From positions 558,001 through 622,000 of the forward strand of contig CANKZZ010000003.1 in assembly GCA_947488655.1 (NCBI GenBank): a DNA stretch of 64,000 nucleotides. The letters run 5' to 3'. The translations under genes were made by a program, and so were the position numbers. The notes beneath the pieces are model-generated. The model saw only the letters and a list, made by a program, of their open reading frames with translations, was not told the DNA's origin and ran no database searches. The stretch's first letter is position 1. Every line of letters starts with the position of its first letter. Shown one piece after another: positions 37,530 through 47,143 of the stretch. Source of the DNA: an uncultured Psychroserpens sp. GTDB taxonomy: Bacteria; Bacteroidota; Bacteroidia; Flavobacteriales; Flavobacteriaceae.

Positions 37530-38039
37530 TTAAAAATCCATAATCCAATCATCAATCTCTTTATCATCACTTCCATGAAGTACAGATATATCGCCTGTAG
37601 ATTCAAAAACAACTGCTTTAACTTCAGAGAGTTGTATTACATTTGCTTCGCGTAATTTTGCTTTTAAATCAGATGCTGTGACCTTACATTTTTCGAGGCT
37701 ACCTTCTATCACTTCGCCATCCTTCATTAGTAGCGTTGGTTTATTGTCCATAAGTTGTTGGATAGGTTTCATTCGTCTAGCAAATGCTACTATCATTTGT
37801 ATGGCATAAATTGCTATTAAACCTACAATACCATCTAATAATGAAACCGATTTTGATACCATTACTGTTGCCATTACAGAACCTATAGCAACTGTCATTG
37901 CAAAATCAAAGCTAGACAATTTTGAGAAACTTCGCTTTCCGCTTATTCGTGTTAAAACAACAAGCGCAAAGTATATTCCAATAGCAGTAAGTAGTATTGC
38001 CATTAAACTTTCCGTAGAACTTGTAAACCACTCTTTCAT
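37530..38039 (-). CDS. DUF421 (YetF-like) membrane protein
   Basis: A 169-aa protein with three N-terminal membrane helices (about 10-85) and a cytosolic DUF421 domain (KRSFSKLSSFDFAMTVAIGS, NKPTLLMKDGEVI, ASDLKAKLREANV). YetF homologues are of unknown function; some relate to spore germination in Bacilli. It is convergent with bshA and 3 bases downstream of the EEP gene. Confidence 0.9.
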   Translation of the reverse strand: MKEWFTSSTESLMAILLTAIGIYFALVVLTRISGKRSFSKLSSFDFAMTVAIGSVMATVMVSKSVSLLDGIVGLIAIYAIQMIVAFARRMKPIQQLMDNKPTLLMKDGEVIEGSLEKCKVTASDLKAKLREANVIQLSEVKAVVFESTGDISVLHGSDDKEIDDWIMDF

Positions 38040-38042
38040 ACT

Positions 38043-39122
38043 TTATAATTTTAATTTTTCAGTTTGATATTTATCTATTTGGTCTTGTGCAGATTTTAGA
38101 TCTACTAATGATGGAAATGCCAATTGTTGTAATTCATGATCTTCTGGCTCAAAACTTATCTCAGTATACAAGGGATAATGATCTGAGTTTATATCTTCAC
38201 AACGTTGTATTTTCTTCACTTTAAACGCGCTAGAAATAAATATATGGTCTAAAGGCCATCTCATAATATAACTATCTGCACTGTAAGTATTATATAAACC
38301 TCTACCTTTTCGCATATCTAATAATCTGCTTACACGTTGAAATAATTTAGAAGTTTGCGACCATGCCACATCATTAAAATCGCCAATAACAATTACAGGG
38401 TATTTTGAGTCTAATGCCATTTTAGCAATCATCATCATCTCTGCATCTCTATCTGTAGACAAAGGGTTTTCTTGAGGCATAGGAGGAGTTGGATGTATTG
38501 CATATAGTTGTATGGTATCACTAGATGCTAATTTAACTTTAGCATGTATTGAAGGTACACTGTCACTCACTAAATATTTTACTTCTGTATCAAAAAGCTC
38601 AAGTTTAGAATATAGTAACATACCATAAGTGTTATCTTTAGGCACTTCTACATTAGATATATAACTAGAATTTAATTCGTTTTTTATTGCAGACATCCAA
38701 ATACGATCGGTCTCAGTAAACAACATAATATCTGAATCTAGATTTTTATACATATCCTGTAATAGATTATGCTTATCGTTTTTTTGAAGAACATTTGCGG
38801 TAAATAAACTTAAACTTTTACTACTATCAACAGTATTTAAAACTTCATACTTTGCGAACGTAGTGTACGGGTAAATTTTACTAAACTGGTACAATGAGCA
38901 TAAGACGAGTACACCTGTAAAGACATAATCTCTCCACGCTCTAAAATCAAATTTTATTACATAAGTGAGTACTGCCAAAACAGTTAAGAATGTGAGCTGT
39001 AGATGTGGAAAATCAAACATTCGAATCCACCAATAATCTAATGCAACAAATGGCAGTAATGTAAAAATGATAGCAATCATTCCAAAGAGGGTAAGCAGAT
39101 TTTTAAGTTGTAGTCGTTTCAA
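38043..39122 (-). CDS. Membrane-anchored endonuclease/exonuclease/phosphatase family protein
   Basis: A 359-aa protein with three N-terminal membrane helices (about 10-80) and an EEP domain outside: LFTETDR, YAIHPTPPMP, VIVIGDFND and SDHYPLYTEI hold the metal and catalytic residues. Substrate may be nucleic acid or a phosphodiester lipid. A conserved flavobacterial arrangement with DUF421 downstream. Confidence 0.9.
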   Translation of the reverse strand: MKRLQLKNLLTLFGMIAIIFTLLPFVALDYWWIRMFDFPHLQLTFLTVLAVLTYVIKFDFRAWRDYVFTGVLVLCSLYQFSKIYPYTTFAKYEVLNTVDSSKSLSLFTANVLQKNDKHNLLQDMYKNLDSDIMLFTETDRIWMSAIKNELNSSYISNVEVPKDNTYGMLLYSKLELFDTEVKYLVSDSVPSIHAKVKLASSDTIQLYAIHPTPPMPQENPLSTDRDAEMMMIAKMALDSKYPVIVIGDFNDVAWSQTSKLFQRVSRLLDMRKGRGLYNTYSADSYIMRWPLDHIFISSAFKVKKIQRCEDINSDHYPLYTEISFEPEDHELQQLAFPSLVDLKSAQDQIDKYQTEKLKL

Positions 39123-39272
39123 TTAGTGTTAGTTTAGATGTCCAATATACATTATAAAAACTAAAATTTAACATATGTTAGCGTATGGGTTAATTGTTTT
39201 TCTATTTGCATTACTCACTGGTAATATTGTTCATTAATTTCGAGTCAATTAGTAATTTTAAAATTCTTAATT

Positions 39273-39590
39273 ATGAATATCAAATATAAAAGTGCCATAG
39301 AAGCATGTCAAAAATGTTTAATAGATTGTCAAGATTGCCTCATGCAAATGGCAGGTCAAGAGAGCATGAATGATTGTCCAAAATGTTGTGTTCAATGTAT
39401 AGATGCTTGTCATATATGTATCAAAATGATGGCAGGAGATAGTGCTTTTGCTAAGCAATATGCCTTGTTATGTGCAGAGTTGTGTGATTATTGTGCAGAT
39501 CATTGCGAACAACATGATCATGACCACTGTAAAACGTGTGCAGAGTCTTGTAGAAAATGTGCAGAAGAGTGTAGAAAAATAGCAGCTTAA
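39273..39590 (+). CDS. Four-helix bundle copper-binding protein (Csp-like)
   Basis: A 105-aa helical protein with 19 cysteines, many as CxxC or CxxxC (ACQKCLIDCQDC, CPKCCVQCIDAC, CAELCDYCADHC, CAESCRKCAEEC) plus a HDHDH patch: the Csp family that binds many Cu(I) ions in the core of a four-helix bundle. No signal peptide, so it is a cytosolic store (Csp3 type). The flavin-binding gene follows after 10 bases. Confidence 0.93.
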   Translation: MNIKYKSAIEACQKCLIDCQDCLMQMAGQESMNDCPKCCVQCIDACHICIKMMAGDSAFAKQYALLCAELCDYCADHCEQHDHDHCKTCAESCRKCAEECRKIAA

Positions 39591-39600
39591 AATTAATATC

Positions 39601-40107
39601 ATGAAAGACGAATCACAAGATTTAATAGGACAGGAGGCTATATCAAAAATAGCTGCATTACTAGATAACAATAAATTAGCTATGATGGCTACAAAGCTGG
39701 ATAGTATGCCTTTTTCCGTTTGCCCAATGACAACTCAAGAAATTGATAATACTGGCAAACTGTGGTTTTTTACTGGTAAATCTAGTGAGCATTATAAATA
39801 CTTACAAAAAGATAACAGACTTCATTTAACATACGCTAATCAAAGTAATCAAGAATATTTATCGGTTTATGGAACTGCACAACTTTTGGTAGACAAACAA
39901 AAAATAGATGCGTTATGGTCTCCAATATTAAAAGTATGGTTTGATGGTAAAGATGATCCTAATTTAGCCTTACTTTGCGTAACAATAAAAGACGCCTATT
40001 ATTGGGATCAAAAATACAATAAAGCAGTAACCATTTTTAAGATGGCAAAAGCAGCAGTTACTGGAGAAGAAAGTGACACTAACAATCAAGGCGAATTGAC
40101 AATATAA
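39601..40107 (+). CDS. Pyridoxamine 5'-phosphate oxidase family protein
   Basis: A 168-aa split-barrel flavin-binding protein of the general-stress-protein type (KLAMMATKLDSMPFSVCPMTTQ, GKLWFFTGKSSEHYKYLQ, YLSVYGTAQLLVDKQKI, WDQKYNKAV). It may reduce or bind FMN or F420. Operon spacing to the copper-binding gene and to the following acyl ligase (10 bases each) suggests co-transcription. Confidence 0.88.
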   Translation: MKDESQDLIGQEAISKIAALLDNNKLAMMATKLDSMPFSVCPMTTQEIDNTGKLWFFTGKSSEHYKYLQKDNRLHLTYANQSNQEYLSVYGTAQLLVDKQKIDALWSPILKVWFDGKDDPNLALLCVTIKDAYYWDQKYNKAVTIFKMAKAAVTGEESDTNNQGELTI

Positions 40108-40117
40108 AATAATTTAG

Positions 40118-41644
40118 ATGGCCATAATAGGAAGTATTATTAAAGGAATTATCGATTTAAGAGATACGTTTTCTTCGGAAACGTCGCCTGTAGAAAATCA
40201 ACATAAAATATTAAAAATGTTGCTTGAAAAAGCAAAGGACACACAGTTTGGAAAACACTATAAATTTGAAAGTATTTTAGATTCTCAAAATGTTGAAAAA
40301 TCGTTTAGCGAAACAGTGCCATATTTTGATTATAATAAAATAAATGATGAGTGGTGGCATAAACTTCATGAAGATGAAAGCGATGTTACCTGGCCAGGCA
40401 ACCCATCATATTTTGCTCTAAGCTCTGGTACAACTGGTAAAACAAGTAAAAGAATTCCTGTAACAGATGATATGATTGATGCAATTAGACAATCTGGTAT
40501 TAAACAGGTATTTGCTCTATCTAATTTTAACTTACCTGCAGATTTTTTTGAGAAAGGAATTATGATGCTAGGGAGTTCTACAGATTTAGCTGAAAAAGAT
40601 GATCATTTAGAAGGAGAAATAAGTGGTATCTCAGCGAGTAATATTCCAACATGGTTTAAAGGTTTTTACAAACCAGGAGAAGATATTTCTAAAATTGATG
40701 ATTGGGATGAGCGTGTGCAAAAAATTGCTGAGCAAGCTAAAGATTGGGATATTGGAGCTTTAAGCGGTATTCCTTCTTGGATTGAATTGATGCTGCAAGA
40801 AGTCATAGAATATCATAACTTAAATCATATTCATGAAATTTGGCCAAACCTTCAAGTATACACTTCAGGAGGTGTAGCTTTTGGACCTTATGAGAAGAGT
40901 TTTAATAAATTAATGGGTAAACCTGTAACGGTTATTGATACCTATTTAGCGAGTGAAGGTTACATAGCCACTCAAGTGCGTCCAGATACTGATGCAATGC
41001 AATTAAATACAGATAACGGTATTTATTTTGAGTTTGTACCGTTTAAACCAGAATATATTAATGAAGATGGATCGTTAACAAATGATGCACCAGCCATTAC
41101 ATTGGCAGATGTTGAGCTCAATCAGGATTATGTGTTAATCATTAGTACCGTTAGTGGTGCTTGGCGCTACTTAATTGGTGATACTATAGAATTTACAGAC
41201 GTAGAACGTGCCGAAATTAAAATTACAGGACGAACTAAATTTTTTCTGAATACAGTAGGTTCTCAATTATCGGTTAATAAAATGGATGCAGCACTTAGAG
41301 ATTTAGAAAAAGAATTTAAAACTACAATTCCTGAGTATACCATTTGTGCTAAACGAGGAGATGATGGTGAGTTTTATCATTTTTGGTATTTAGGTACAGA
41401 ATTAGAAAACACCGATGAAATTGCAATAGCAAATGCCTTAGACAAAAGCTTAAAAGAGGCAAATAAAAATTACAAGGTAGCTAGAACTAAAGCTCTTAAA
41501 GGTGTTGAAGTTACTTTAATTCCACCAGGAAAATTTTATGACTGGAATGCCAATAATAAGAAAAAAGGCGGACAAGTAAAGATGGAACGCGTTATGGGCG
41601 AAGATAAATTTGCAGACTGGGAGACATTTGTAACTAAAAATTAA
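40118..41644 (+). CDS. GH3 auxin-responsive-promoter family acyl-adenylating protein
   Basis: A 508-aa protein of the plant-GH3-like ANL superfamily. The ATP loop is FALSSGTTGKTSKRIPV (about 105-121); WPNLQVYTSGGVAFGPY, TYLASEGYIATQ and YLIGDTIEFTDVE are conserved, as is the C-terminal VKMERVMG. Bacterial members probably join an acid to an amino acid or amine, but substrates are unknown. It overlaps the convergent protein gene at 41641 by 4 bases. A 9-mer copy is at 40173-40181 (SSET). Confidence 0.88.
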   Translation: MAIIGSIIKGIIDLRDTFSSETSPVENQHKILKMLLEKAKDTQFGKHYKFESILDSQNVEKSFSETVPYFDYNKINDEWWHKLHEDESDVTWPGNPSYFALSSGTTGKTSKRIPVTDDMIDAIRQSGIKQVFALSNFNLPADFFEKGIMMLGSSTDLAEKDDHLEGEISGISASNIPTWFKGFYKPGEDISKIDDWDERVQKIAEQAKDWDIGALSGIPSWIELMLQEVIEYHNLNHIHEIWPNLQVYTSGGVAFGPYEKSFNKLMGKPVTVIDTYLASEGYIATQVRPDTDAMQLNTDNGIYFEFVPFKPEYINEDGSLTNDAPAITLADVELNQDYVLIISTVSGAWRYLIGDTIEFTDVERAEIKITGRTKFFLNTVGSQLSVNKMDAALRDLEKEFKTTIPEYTICAKRGDDGEFYHFWYLGTELENTDEIAIANALDKSLKEANKNYKVARTKALKGVEVTLIPPGKFYDWNANNKKKGGQVKMERVMGEDKFADWETFVTKN

Positions 41645-42249
41645 TCGTTAGCCATTTCTAAATCTCTAGTTTTAACCAACTCCATAATTTCCTCTGGAGA
41701 CAAGTAGTATTTCTTAATTCTATCTTTATACGAGGTGGTTATATTAGCATGATTAAGAATAAAATCTTTCGTTTTAAGTATATAATCTTCCATACCATGA
41801 GCTACTGCAAAACCATCTGCAGCACGTTCTGCTTCAATAATATGATTGTCTGAAAGGAGATATTTTATACCAAACCATATTAAATCTGGCTTGCTTCTAT
41901 CTTGATAATCCATTATATGACCCAATTCATGACCAATCCAGCCTGTAAAAATGTCAAAAGGAATATCTCTAGTTCTAAATGTGGTGTCAGATATTTTAAA
42001 AGTCTCACTTATTAAAATCACATATCTTCGATTTTTTTTACTTCGGAAAAAACTTCCAAAAGTAGGTCGTGCTTGCATCGTAGATTTTTTTATATTTTTT
42101 TTAAATCTAAACTCAATATTAATAGTGTCTAATTGCGGATAATAAGAAAGGGCAGTCGTTACTTCTCGTTCTATAGAATCTGGTATAATATGTTGTGAAC
42201 TCATAAAAAGGCTTGTTGATAATATTAAAAATTGTATTAATAATTTCAT
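41641..42249 (-). CDS. Exported putative zinc metalloprotease
   Basis: A 202-aa protein with a signal peptide (MKLLIQFLILSTSLFMSS). It carries HELGH at 107-111 (in GWIGHELGHIMDY) and a possible third ligand in EAERAADGFA (Glu139-Asp145), as in M48-like peptidases, so zinc binding is likely; activity and target are unknown. A 9-mer copy is at 42041-42049 (FRS). Confidence 0.7.
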   Translation of the reverse strand: MKLLIQFLILSTSLFMSSQHIIPDSIEREVTTALSYYPQLDTINIEFRFKKNIKKSTMQARPTFGSFFRSKKNRRYVILISETFKISDTTFRTRDIPFDIFTGWIGHELGHIMDYQDRSKPDLIWFGIKYLLSDNHIIEAERAADGFAVAHGMEDYILKTKDFILNHANITTSYKDRIKKYYLSPEEIMELVKTRDLEMAND

Positions 42250-42406
42250 TGACTCTAGTATAGCAATCTTCTGCCATAATGATTACAATATTTAATGTAA
42301 TTTTTAACTCATATAAAATATATCAATTTTTTCAACATATGTTTTAATTTTATTAGTATAATGTTTGAATAATAACGATATTTATACTCTTAAATTAATC
42401 CTACTT

Positions 42407-43669
42407 ATGTCTTTTGAACGTACCCAAGAAAAATTAAAAATATTAGCAGATGCAGCAAAATATGATGTGTCTTGCTCCTCAAGTGGCAGCAATAGATCGA
42501 ATAAAAATAAGGGCTTAGGAGATTCTACAGGAATGGGGATTTGTCATTCTTATACAGAGGATGGTCGTTGTGTGTCTTTACTAAAAATATTACTTACAAA
42601 CTACTGTATTTTTGATTGTGCCTATTGTGTTACCAGAAAAAGTAACGACATAAAACGTGCTGCATTTAAGGTGCAAGAGGTTGTTGATTTAACAATTAAT
42701 TTTTACCGTCGTAATTATATAGAAGGGTTATTTCTTAGTTCTGGGATTTTTAAAAGTGCCGATTATACGATGGAGCGCTTAGTTGCAGTAGCTAAAAAAT
42801 TAAGATTAGAAGAAAATTTTAATGGTTACATACATTTAAAATCTATTCCTGGAGCATCAGATGAATTAATGAGAGAAGCAGGTTTGTATGCAGACCGTTT
42901 AAGTGTTAATATAGAAATACCAACAAAAGCTGGACTTAAAAAACTGGCACCAGATAAAAACCGCGAAGATTTCATTAAACCAATGGTAAAGGTTAAAAAT
43001 GAAATTATACAATATAAGGCCGAAAAGAAAATCATAAAAAGCACGCCCAAATATGCGCCAGCAGGTCAAAGTACTCAAATGATAATTGGCGCTAGTGGAG
43101 AAAATGATTTTCAAATTATGCAAACCTCTAATCATTTCTATAAAAACTATAATCTTAAGCGTGTCTATTACTCTGGATATGTACCAATTAGTTATGATGA
43201 TAGATTACCACAAATAGGAAGCGCAGTACCAATGATGCGAGAAAATAGATTATATCAAACCGATTGGCTCATGCGATTTTATGGCTTTGATGTTAGCGAA
43301 ATATTAAACGCACAACATCAAAATCTTGATTTAGATATAGATCCAAAACTGGGATGGGCTTTGCGTAATCTTCACGAATTTCCTGTTGATGTTAATACTG
43401 CAGATAAACGTATGCTTGCAAGAATTCCTGGCTTGGGAATGAAATCTGTATATAAAATTATTAATGCAAGACGCTTTAGAAGACTAAATTGGGATCACCT
43501 TAAAAAGATAGGTATTGCTTTAAATAGAGCTCAATACTTTATGATTTGTGATAGTAATCAATTTGAAAGACGAGATCTTTCTGCGGAAAAAATAAAAGGT
43601 TTAATACTCCAAAACTCAACCAGTAAGTATACTAAAACTTTAAGTAATCAATTGAGTCTTTTTGGATAA
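42407..43669 (+). CDS. Putative DNA modification/repair radical SAM protein
   Basis: A 420-aa enzyme of the TIGR03916 type. I choose the ATG at 42407 (MSFERTQEKL), as the frame further upstream has no support. The radical SAM cluster is CIFDCAYC (Cys67, Cys71, Cys74). A C-terminal helix-hairpin-helix (ADKRMLARIPGLGMKSVYK) suggests DNA binding. In other bacteria the gene is next to TIGR03915, as here; the reaction is unproven. Confidence 0.92.
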   Translation: MSFERTQEKLKILADAAKYDVSCSSSGSNRSNKNKGLGDSTGMGICHSYTEDGRCVSLLKILLTNYCIFDCAYCVTRKSNDIKRAAFKVQEVVDLTINFYRRNYIEGLFLSSGIFKSADYTMERLVAVAKKLRLEENFNGYIHLKSIPGASDELMREAGLYADRLSVNIEIPTKAGLKKLAPDKNREDFIKPMVKVKNEIIQYKAEKKIIKSTPKYAPAGQSTQMIIGASGENDFQIMQTSNHFYKNYNLKRVYYSGYVPISYDDRLPQIGSAVPMMRENRLYQTDWLMRFYGFDVSEILNAQHQNLDLDIDPKLGWALRNLHEFPVDVNTADKRMLARIPGLGMKSVYKIINARRFRRLNWDHLKKIGIALNRAQYFMICDSNQFERRDLSAEKIKGLILQNSTSKYTKTLSNQLSLFG

Positions 43670-43670
43670 G

Positions 43671-44444
43671 ATGCAAGAGAAAAAACTAATATACGACGGT
43701 ACGTTTGATGGCTTTTTAAGCGCAGTATTTTATGTGTTTGAGCATAAAATAAAACTGGCAAGTATAGAGAATGAGTTTGTTGCTCAAAACGGTTTATTTT
43801 CTGAAGATATCATAATTATAACAGAAGAGGATAAGGCTAATAGACTGTGGACTGGGCTAAAATCTAAAGTATCCTCACAAGGAAGTTACCAAATTTATTA
43901 TGCTTTTTTGAGTGAACAATTAGGTGTAGAAAATATATTGTTAGATTATATTCGTTATGCCTTTTCAAGTACATTAAAAGTAGATAAAAATTATGCGCAT
44001 CCATCGGTTTTAAAAATAGCTCAAATAGCTAAGATGGTGGGCAGAGAAAAGCATCGCATGGAGGCATTTGTAAGATTTAGATTAACAAAAGATGATGTTT
44101 ATTTTGCAAACATAGAACCAGATTTTAATGTGTTGCCACTTATTTCTAAACATTTTAAACGTAGGTATGCAGACCAAAAATGGATGATTTATGATATAAG
44201 TCGTCATTATGGTTTGTATTATGATTTAAATAAAGTAGAAATTATAAATATGGAATTTCCTAAACATTTTGACTTTACAAAAACAGATGAAAATCTTTTT
44301 AAAGAGCAAGAGTTTGAATTTCAGAAATTATGGCAAGATTATTTTAAAAGCACCAATATTGAGTCTCGCAAAAACATGAAACTTCATATAAGACATGTAC
44401 CTAAGCGTTACTGGAAATATTTAAGCGAGAAGCAACCAGATTAG
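43671..44444 (+). CDS. TIGR03915 (DUF4130) family DNA metabolism protein
   Basis: A 257-aa protein starting at the ATG at 43671, one base after the upstream stop; a TTG at 43662 would overlap the upstream gene and is less likely. Signs: LIYDGTFDGFLSAVFYVFEHK, KVSSQGSYQIYYAFLSEQ, VGREKHRMEAFVRFRL and RHYGLYYDL. It resembles uracil-DNA glycosylase-linked DUF4130 proteins and works with the radical SAM partner. The stop overlaps the convergent gene at 44441 by 4 bases. Confidence 0.9.
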   Translation: MQEKKLIYDGTFDGFLSAVFYVFEHKIKLASIENEFVAQNGLFSEDIIIITEEDKANRLWTGLKSKVSSQGSYQIYYAFLSEQLGVENILLDYIRYAFSSTLKVDKNYAHPSVLKIAQIAKMVGREKHRMEAFVRFRLTKDDVYFANIEPDFNVLPLISKHFKRRYADQKWMIYDISRHYGLYYDLNKVEIINMEFPKHFDFTKTDENLFKEQEFEFQKLWQDYFKSTNIESRKNMKLHIRHVPKRYWKYLSEKQPD

Positions 44445-46156
44445 TTTAGTTTATTTACAAAGGATTGTGCATAATCTTCAATTCGGTCACCAAAACATTC
44501 TAAAATTGCATCAACACCAATAACACTTCCTTTAGCTAAACGACCTAAAACTGCTACAGGTAATTGTTTGTTTTTATTTGAAGATTTAACATAACCGTTT
44601 TTAAAGGTTTCTATGCCTAATTTTGTATGTATAGGCTCAATTAAATCATCTTTAAGTAAATTAACGATAATAGATGAGTTGACATCTAACAACTTTGGAG
44701 CATCTAGTACAGAATTAATCATAACTGTAGCAGTGATAGATTGGTTGGTGTCATTTTTTAGTTCCCAACCTTTATCTTTCATAAGTATATCAGGATCATT
44801 TACATAATCTAGAGACAACACCTTTGCATCTACCAAAGCAAGAATTTGTTGCATACTTTCAATTGGAGGTCCGTAAGAGTAACGTTTTGTACTTTCATCT
44901 AGGGCAATGACATCTTCAATTAATTCGTCATCTAGTTTAGAATGTGATAATGTTTTATATAAGGTTGGCTGGCAATGTCTCCAAACTTGACCAATACAAA
45001 AATCTAAACTAATAGATTGTTCTCCCAAAGCCATTTCAATGTATGAACTTATTAATTTATAAGAGTCAATTGTAGTGTCTTGAATAAGCACATGATCATA
45101 ATCTTGATTTTTTAACCAAATTAATACTACTGTTTCTATATGCTTAGCATCTAATTTATGCGATATAGCTTTTGAGCTTAAATCTAAATAAATGCGAGCT
45201 ACAATTTTAGCTATGGGCTCAATTAAAAAATCTATAGAATTTGCATTCTCTTGTATTTTAGCGTGTGTTTCAATAGTATATTTTAAATGAGCTATTTCTT
45301 CATCTGTAGGCTTGTACCATTCATCTATTTCTGGATTTAGTGGTTTTGGCACCATTGGTAATCCGTCGAGAGAAAATGGAACAAGTTTTAAGTTTTGCTT
45401 TTTACTTTTAAAATATATGGTTTCAAAGGTTGATGGATTGGTAGTTTTAAAATTTCCGAAGTTATTAATAACCAAAGCTCTCATGACGTCAATCATTGCC
45501 AAACCAAATCCTCTTAAGCCAATTGTAACATCGGTTTTATTTTTAAGTTCATCAAATTGAGACACAGGATATGCATCATTAAACATTTGCAAATTATCTC
45601 TCGTTTTGGCGTGTGATGTCCAAGACACTATTTGTTTAGAAGGCTCTGTTGGTTGATGACCAATTGTAATTAAAGCATCATCGCAACTGTAAGTGTTTTC
45701 ATTTGCATGTATAATAAACTTATCATTTTCATATTTAATAATATCTACTTTAGATGGTATTAACTCAAAATGTGGGTTAGTAGTCAATGCATTTTTTAGA
45801 GACATAAAACGTTCATGGAGATATGTACCTACTTTATTTCTAGGAGGAAAAGTATCTGGCTGAGTAGGTTTTTGAGTATAATTAGCCCATTCTTTATACG
45901 AAGGAAAGGACGGGATTTCATGATTAAAATATGTAATTCTTGGTCTTTCGTTAATATCACCAAGTGCTCGCTCTGTGATGTTAATCCAATTAGAATCTTT
46001 TTGTTCGAGATTCCAAACTGGTCCAGTACCAGGATATTTTGATGGTTCAAAAAGTATTATTTGTAAAGCTTTTTTAGCTGTACATAGGTTTTCTAATACA
46101 TTTTCTAAGGCAAATAAACCTCTTGGACCTAAACCTATAATTGCTAATGTTTTCAA
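44441..46156 (-). CDS. FAD/NAD(P)-binding family oxidoreductase
   Basis: A 571-aa soluble protein of the PF13454 type. The N-terminal Rossmann motif is AIIGLGPRGLFALENVLENL (dinucleotide GxGxxG), followed by FEPSKYPGTGPVWNLEQ, DALITIGHQP and VTIGLRGFGLAMIDVMRALV. The family is related to FAD-dependent monooxygenases and FAD/NAD reductases of unclear substrate. It is monocistronic between the DNA-repair pair and DUF1853. A 9-mer copy is at 45453-45461 (FGN). Confidence 0.85.
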   Translation of the reverse strand: MKTLAIIGLGPRGLFALENVLENLCTAKKALQIILFEPSKYPGTGPVWNLEQKDSNWINITERALGDINERPRITYFNHEIPSFPSYKEWANYTQKPTQPDTFPPRNKVGTYLHERFMSLKNALTTNPHFELIPSKVDIIKYENDKFIIHANENTYSCDDALITIGHQPTEPSKQIVSWTSHAKTRDNLQMFNDAYPVSQFDELKNKTDVTIGLRGFGLAMIDVMRALVINNFGNFKTTNPSTFETIYFKSKKQNLKLVPFSLDGLPMVPKPLNPEIDEWYKPTDEEIAHLKYTIETHAKIQENANSIDFLIEPIAKIVARIYLDLSSKAISHKLDAKHIETVVLIWLKNQDYDHVLIQDTTIDSYKLISSYIEMALGEQSISLDFCIGQVWRHCQPTLYKTLSHSKLDDELIEDVIALDESTKRYSYGPPIESMQQILALVDAKVLSLDYVNDPDILMKDKGWELKNDTNQSITATVMINSVLDAPKLLDVNSSIIVNLLKDDLIEPIHTKLGIETFKNGYVKSSNKNKQLPVAVLGRLAKGSVIGVDAILECFGDRIEDYAQSFVNKLN

Positions 46157-46241
46157 ATGATAAACGGTTAATTAGTTTTTGCTAATCTACCATGAATAAA
46201 TTATAAAAGTTAACTGTAATGCTAATTTTACTAACTTCAAT

Positions 46242-47054
46242 TTACCACCAAACTAAAAATGCCTTGCTGAGTTCTCCTGTTTGATTTTTTAACCAAAATA
46301 GAGGTGATTGCTTGTTATCTAAAAATAATTTTGATTCGCTTCGGAAATTTGAAAACTCCAACCATTCAACATTTTCATGAGGTTTTAGAAACCAATCCAA
46401 CTTTTTTGGAATATAAAACTTATAATTTTTAAAAATTTCTATTTGAGATGCATGAATATAAAAACCACAAACACATGCCTTATTAATAAGCTCAAATTTT
46501 ATAGATTTTTGATATGGTACAAATAGTTGAGCCTTAAATAGCACACGTTGTTTAAAATTATGATTTTCTAGTTTTAAGGTATTTAATGTGTTTTGACAAT
46601 CATGAGAATAGAGTAGTGGTAATTGTTTGTTTGTTAGCTTATTGAGTTTATCTTTTAGACTATCTTTTCGGTTGGGACCAATCCAACTCTCAATTTCTAA
46701 ATTATCTAAAGTATCATCATACACATAAAATTTATATACAATTTCTAAATGAATTGGTGTTTTATCTGCTAATAACAAAGCATCTAACTCACCTAAAGTT
46801 CGTTTGTTTTTTTGAATTTGAATATTCTCTGCAAGTATTGTAGTTGTTGTACTCGTATCTAATTGGTTAAAAACAAACTGTTCTGCCAATTGTCCTAATC
46901 GAAGTTGTTTGTCTAATTTCCGAAGAAAAACAGTATTATAATCGTTAAGTGACTTTAATTGTTTGAGGTTATTAATGTCGGCATGTTTCCAGAGTAAAGG
47001 AGTTTTACAAAAGGCTTCATATAAAGCTTGTAGATGTTGCGAACTTATATTCAT
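46242..47054 (-). CDS. DUF1853 family protein
   Basis: A 270-aa soluble protein with the DUF1853 features LGQLAEQFVFNQLDT, KRTLGELDALLL and IHLEIVYKFYVYD, which hint at a restriction-endonuclease-like fold (E...D...ExK pattern in GELDALL and HLEIVYK). Whether it cuts DNA is not known. Two 9-mer copies lie inside, at 46339-46347 (FRS) and 46917-46925 (LRK). Confidence 0.85.
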   Translation of the reverse strand: MNISSQHLQALYEAFCKTPLLWKHADINNLKQLKSLNDYNTVFLRKLDKQLRLGQLAEQFVFNQLDTSTTTTILAENIQIQKNKRTLGELDALLLADKTPIHLEIVYKFYVYDDTLDNLEIESWIGPNRKDSLKDKLNKLTNKQLPLLYSHDCQNTLNTLKLENHNFKQRVLFKAQLFVPYQKSIKFELINKACVCGFYIHASQIEIFKNYKFYIPKKLDWFLKPHENVEWLEFSNFRSESKLFLDNKQSPLFWLKNQTGELSKAFLVWW

Positions 47055-47116
47055 ATAAAAATCGAAATTACAAATAACTTTTGATATTTAATTCTTTAAA
47101 ACCTAAGTAATAACAA

Positions 47117-47124
47117 TACCTTTG
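47117..47124 (+). promoter_or_regulatory. -7 element of the DEAD-box helicase gene
   Basis: TACCTTTG matches TAnnTTTG, 19 bases before the ATG at 47144. A TTG exists upstream but too far to be the paired -33 element. Confidence 0.45.
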
Positions 47125-47143
47125 CAGACAATTACAATTTATT

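Noticed and set aside
42282-42301. Weak hairpin ATTACA/TGTAAT before the radical SAM gene
   Set aside because: Only six A/T-rich pairs; too weak to call a terminator or operator.
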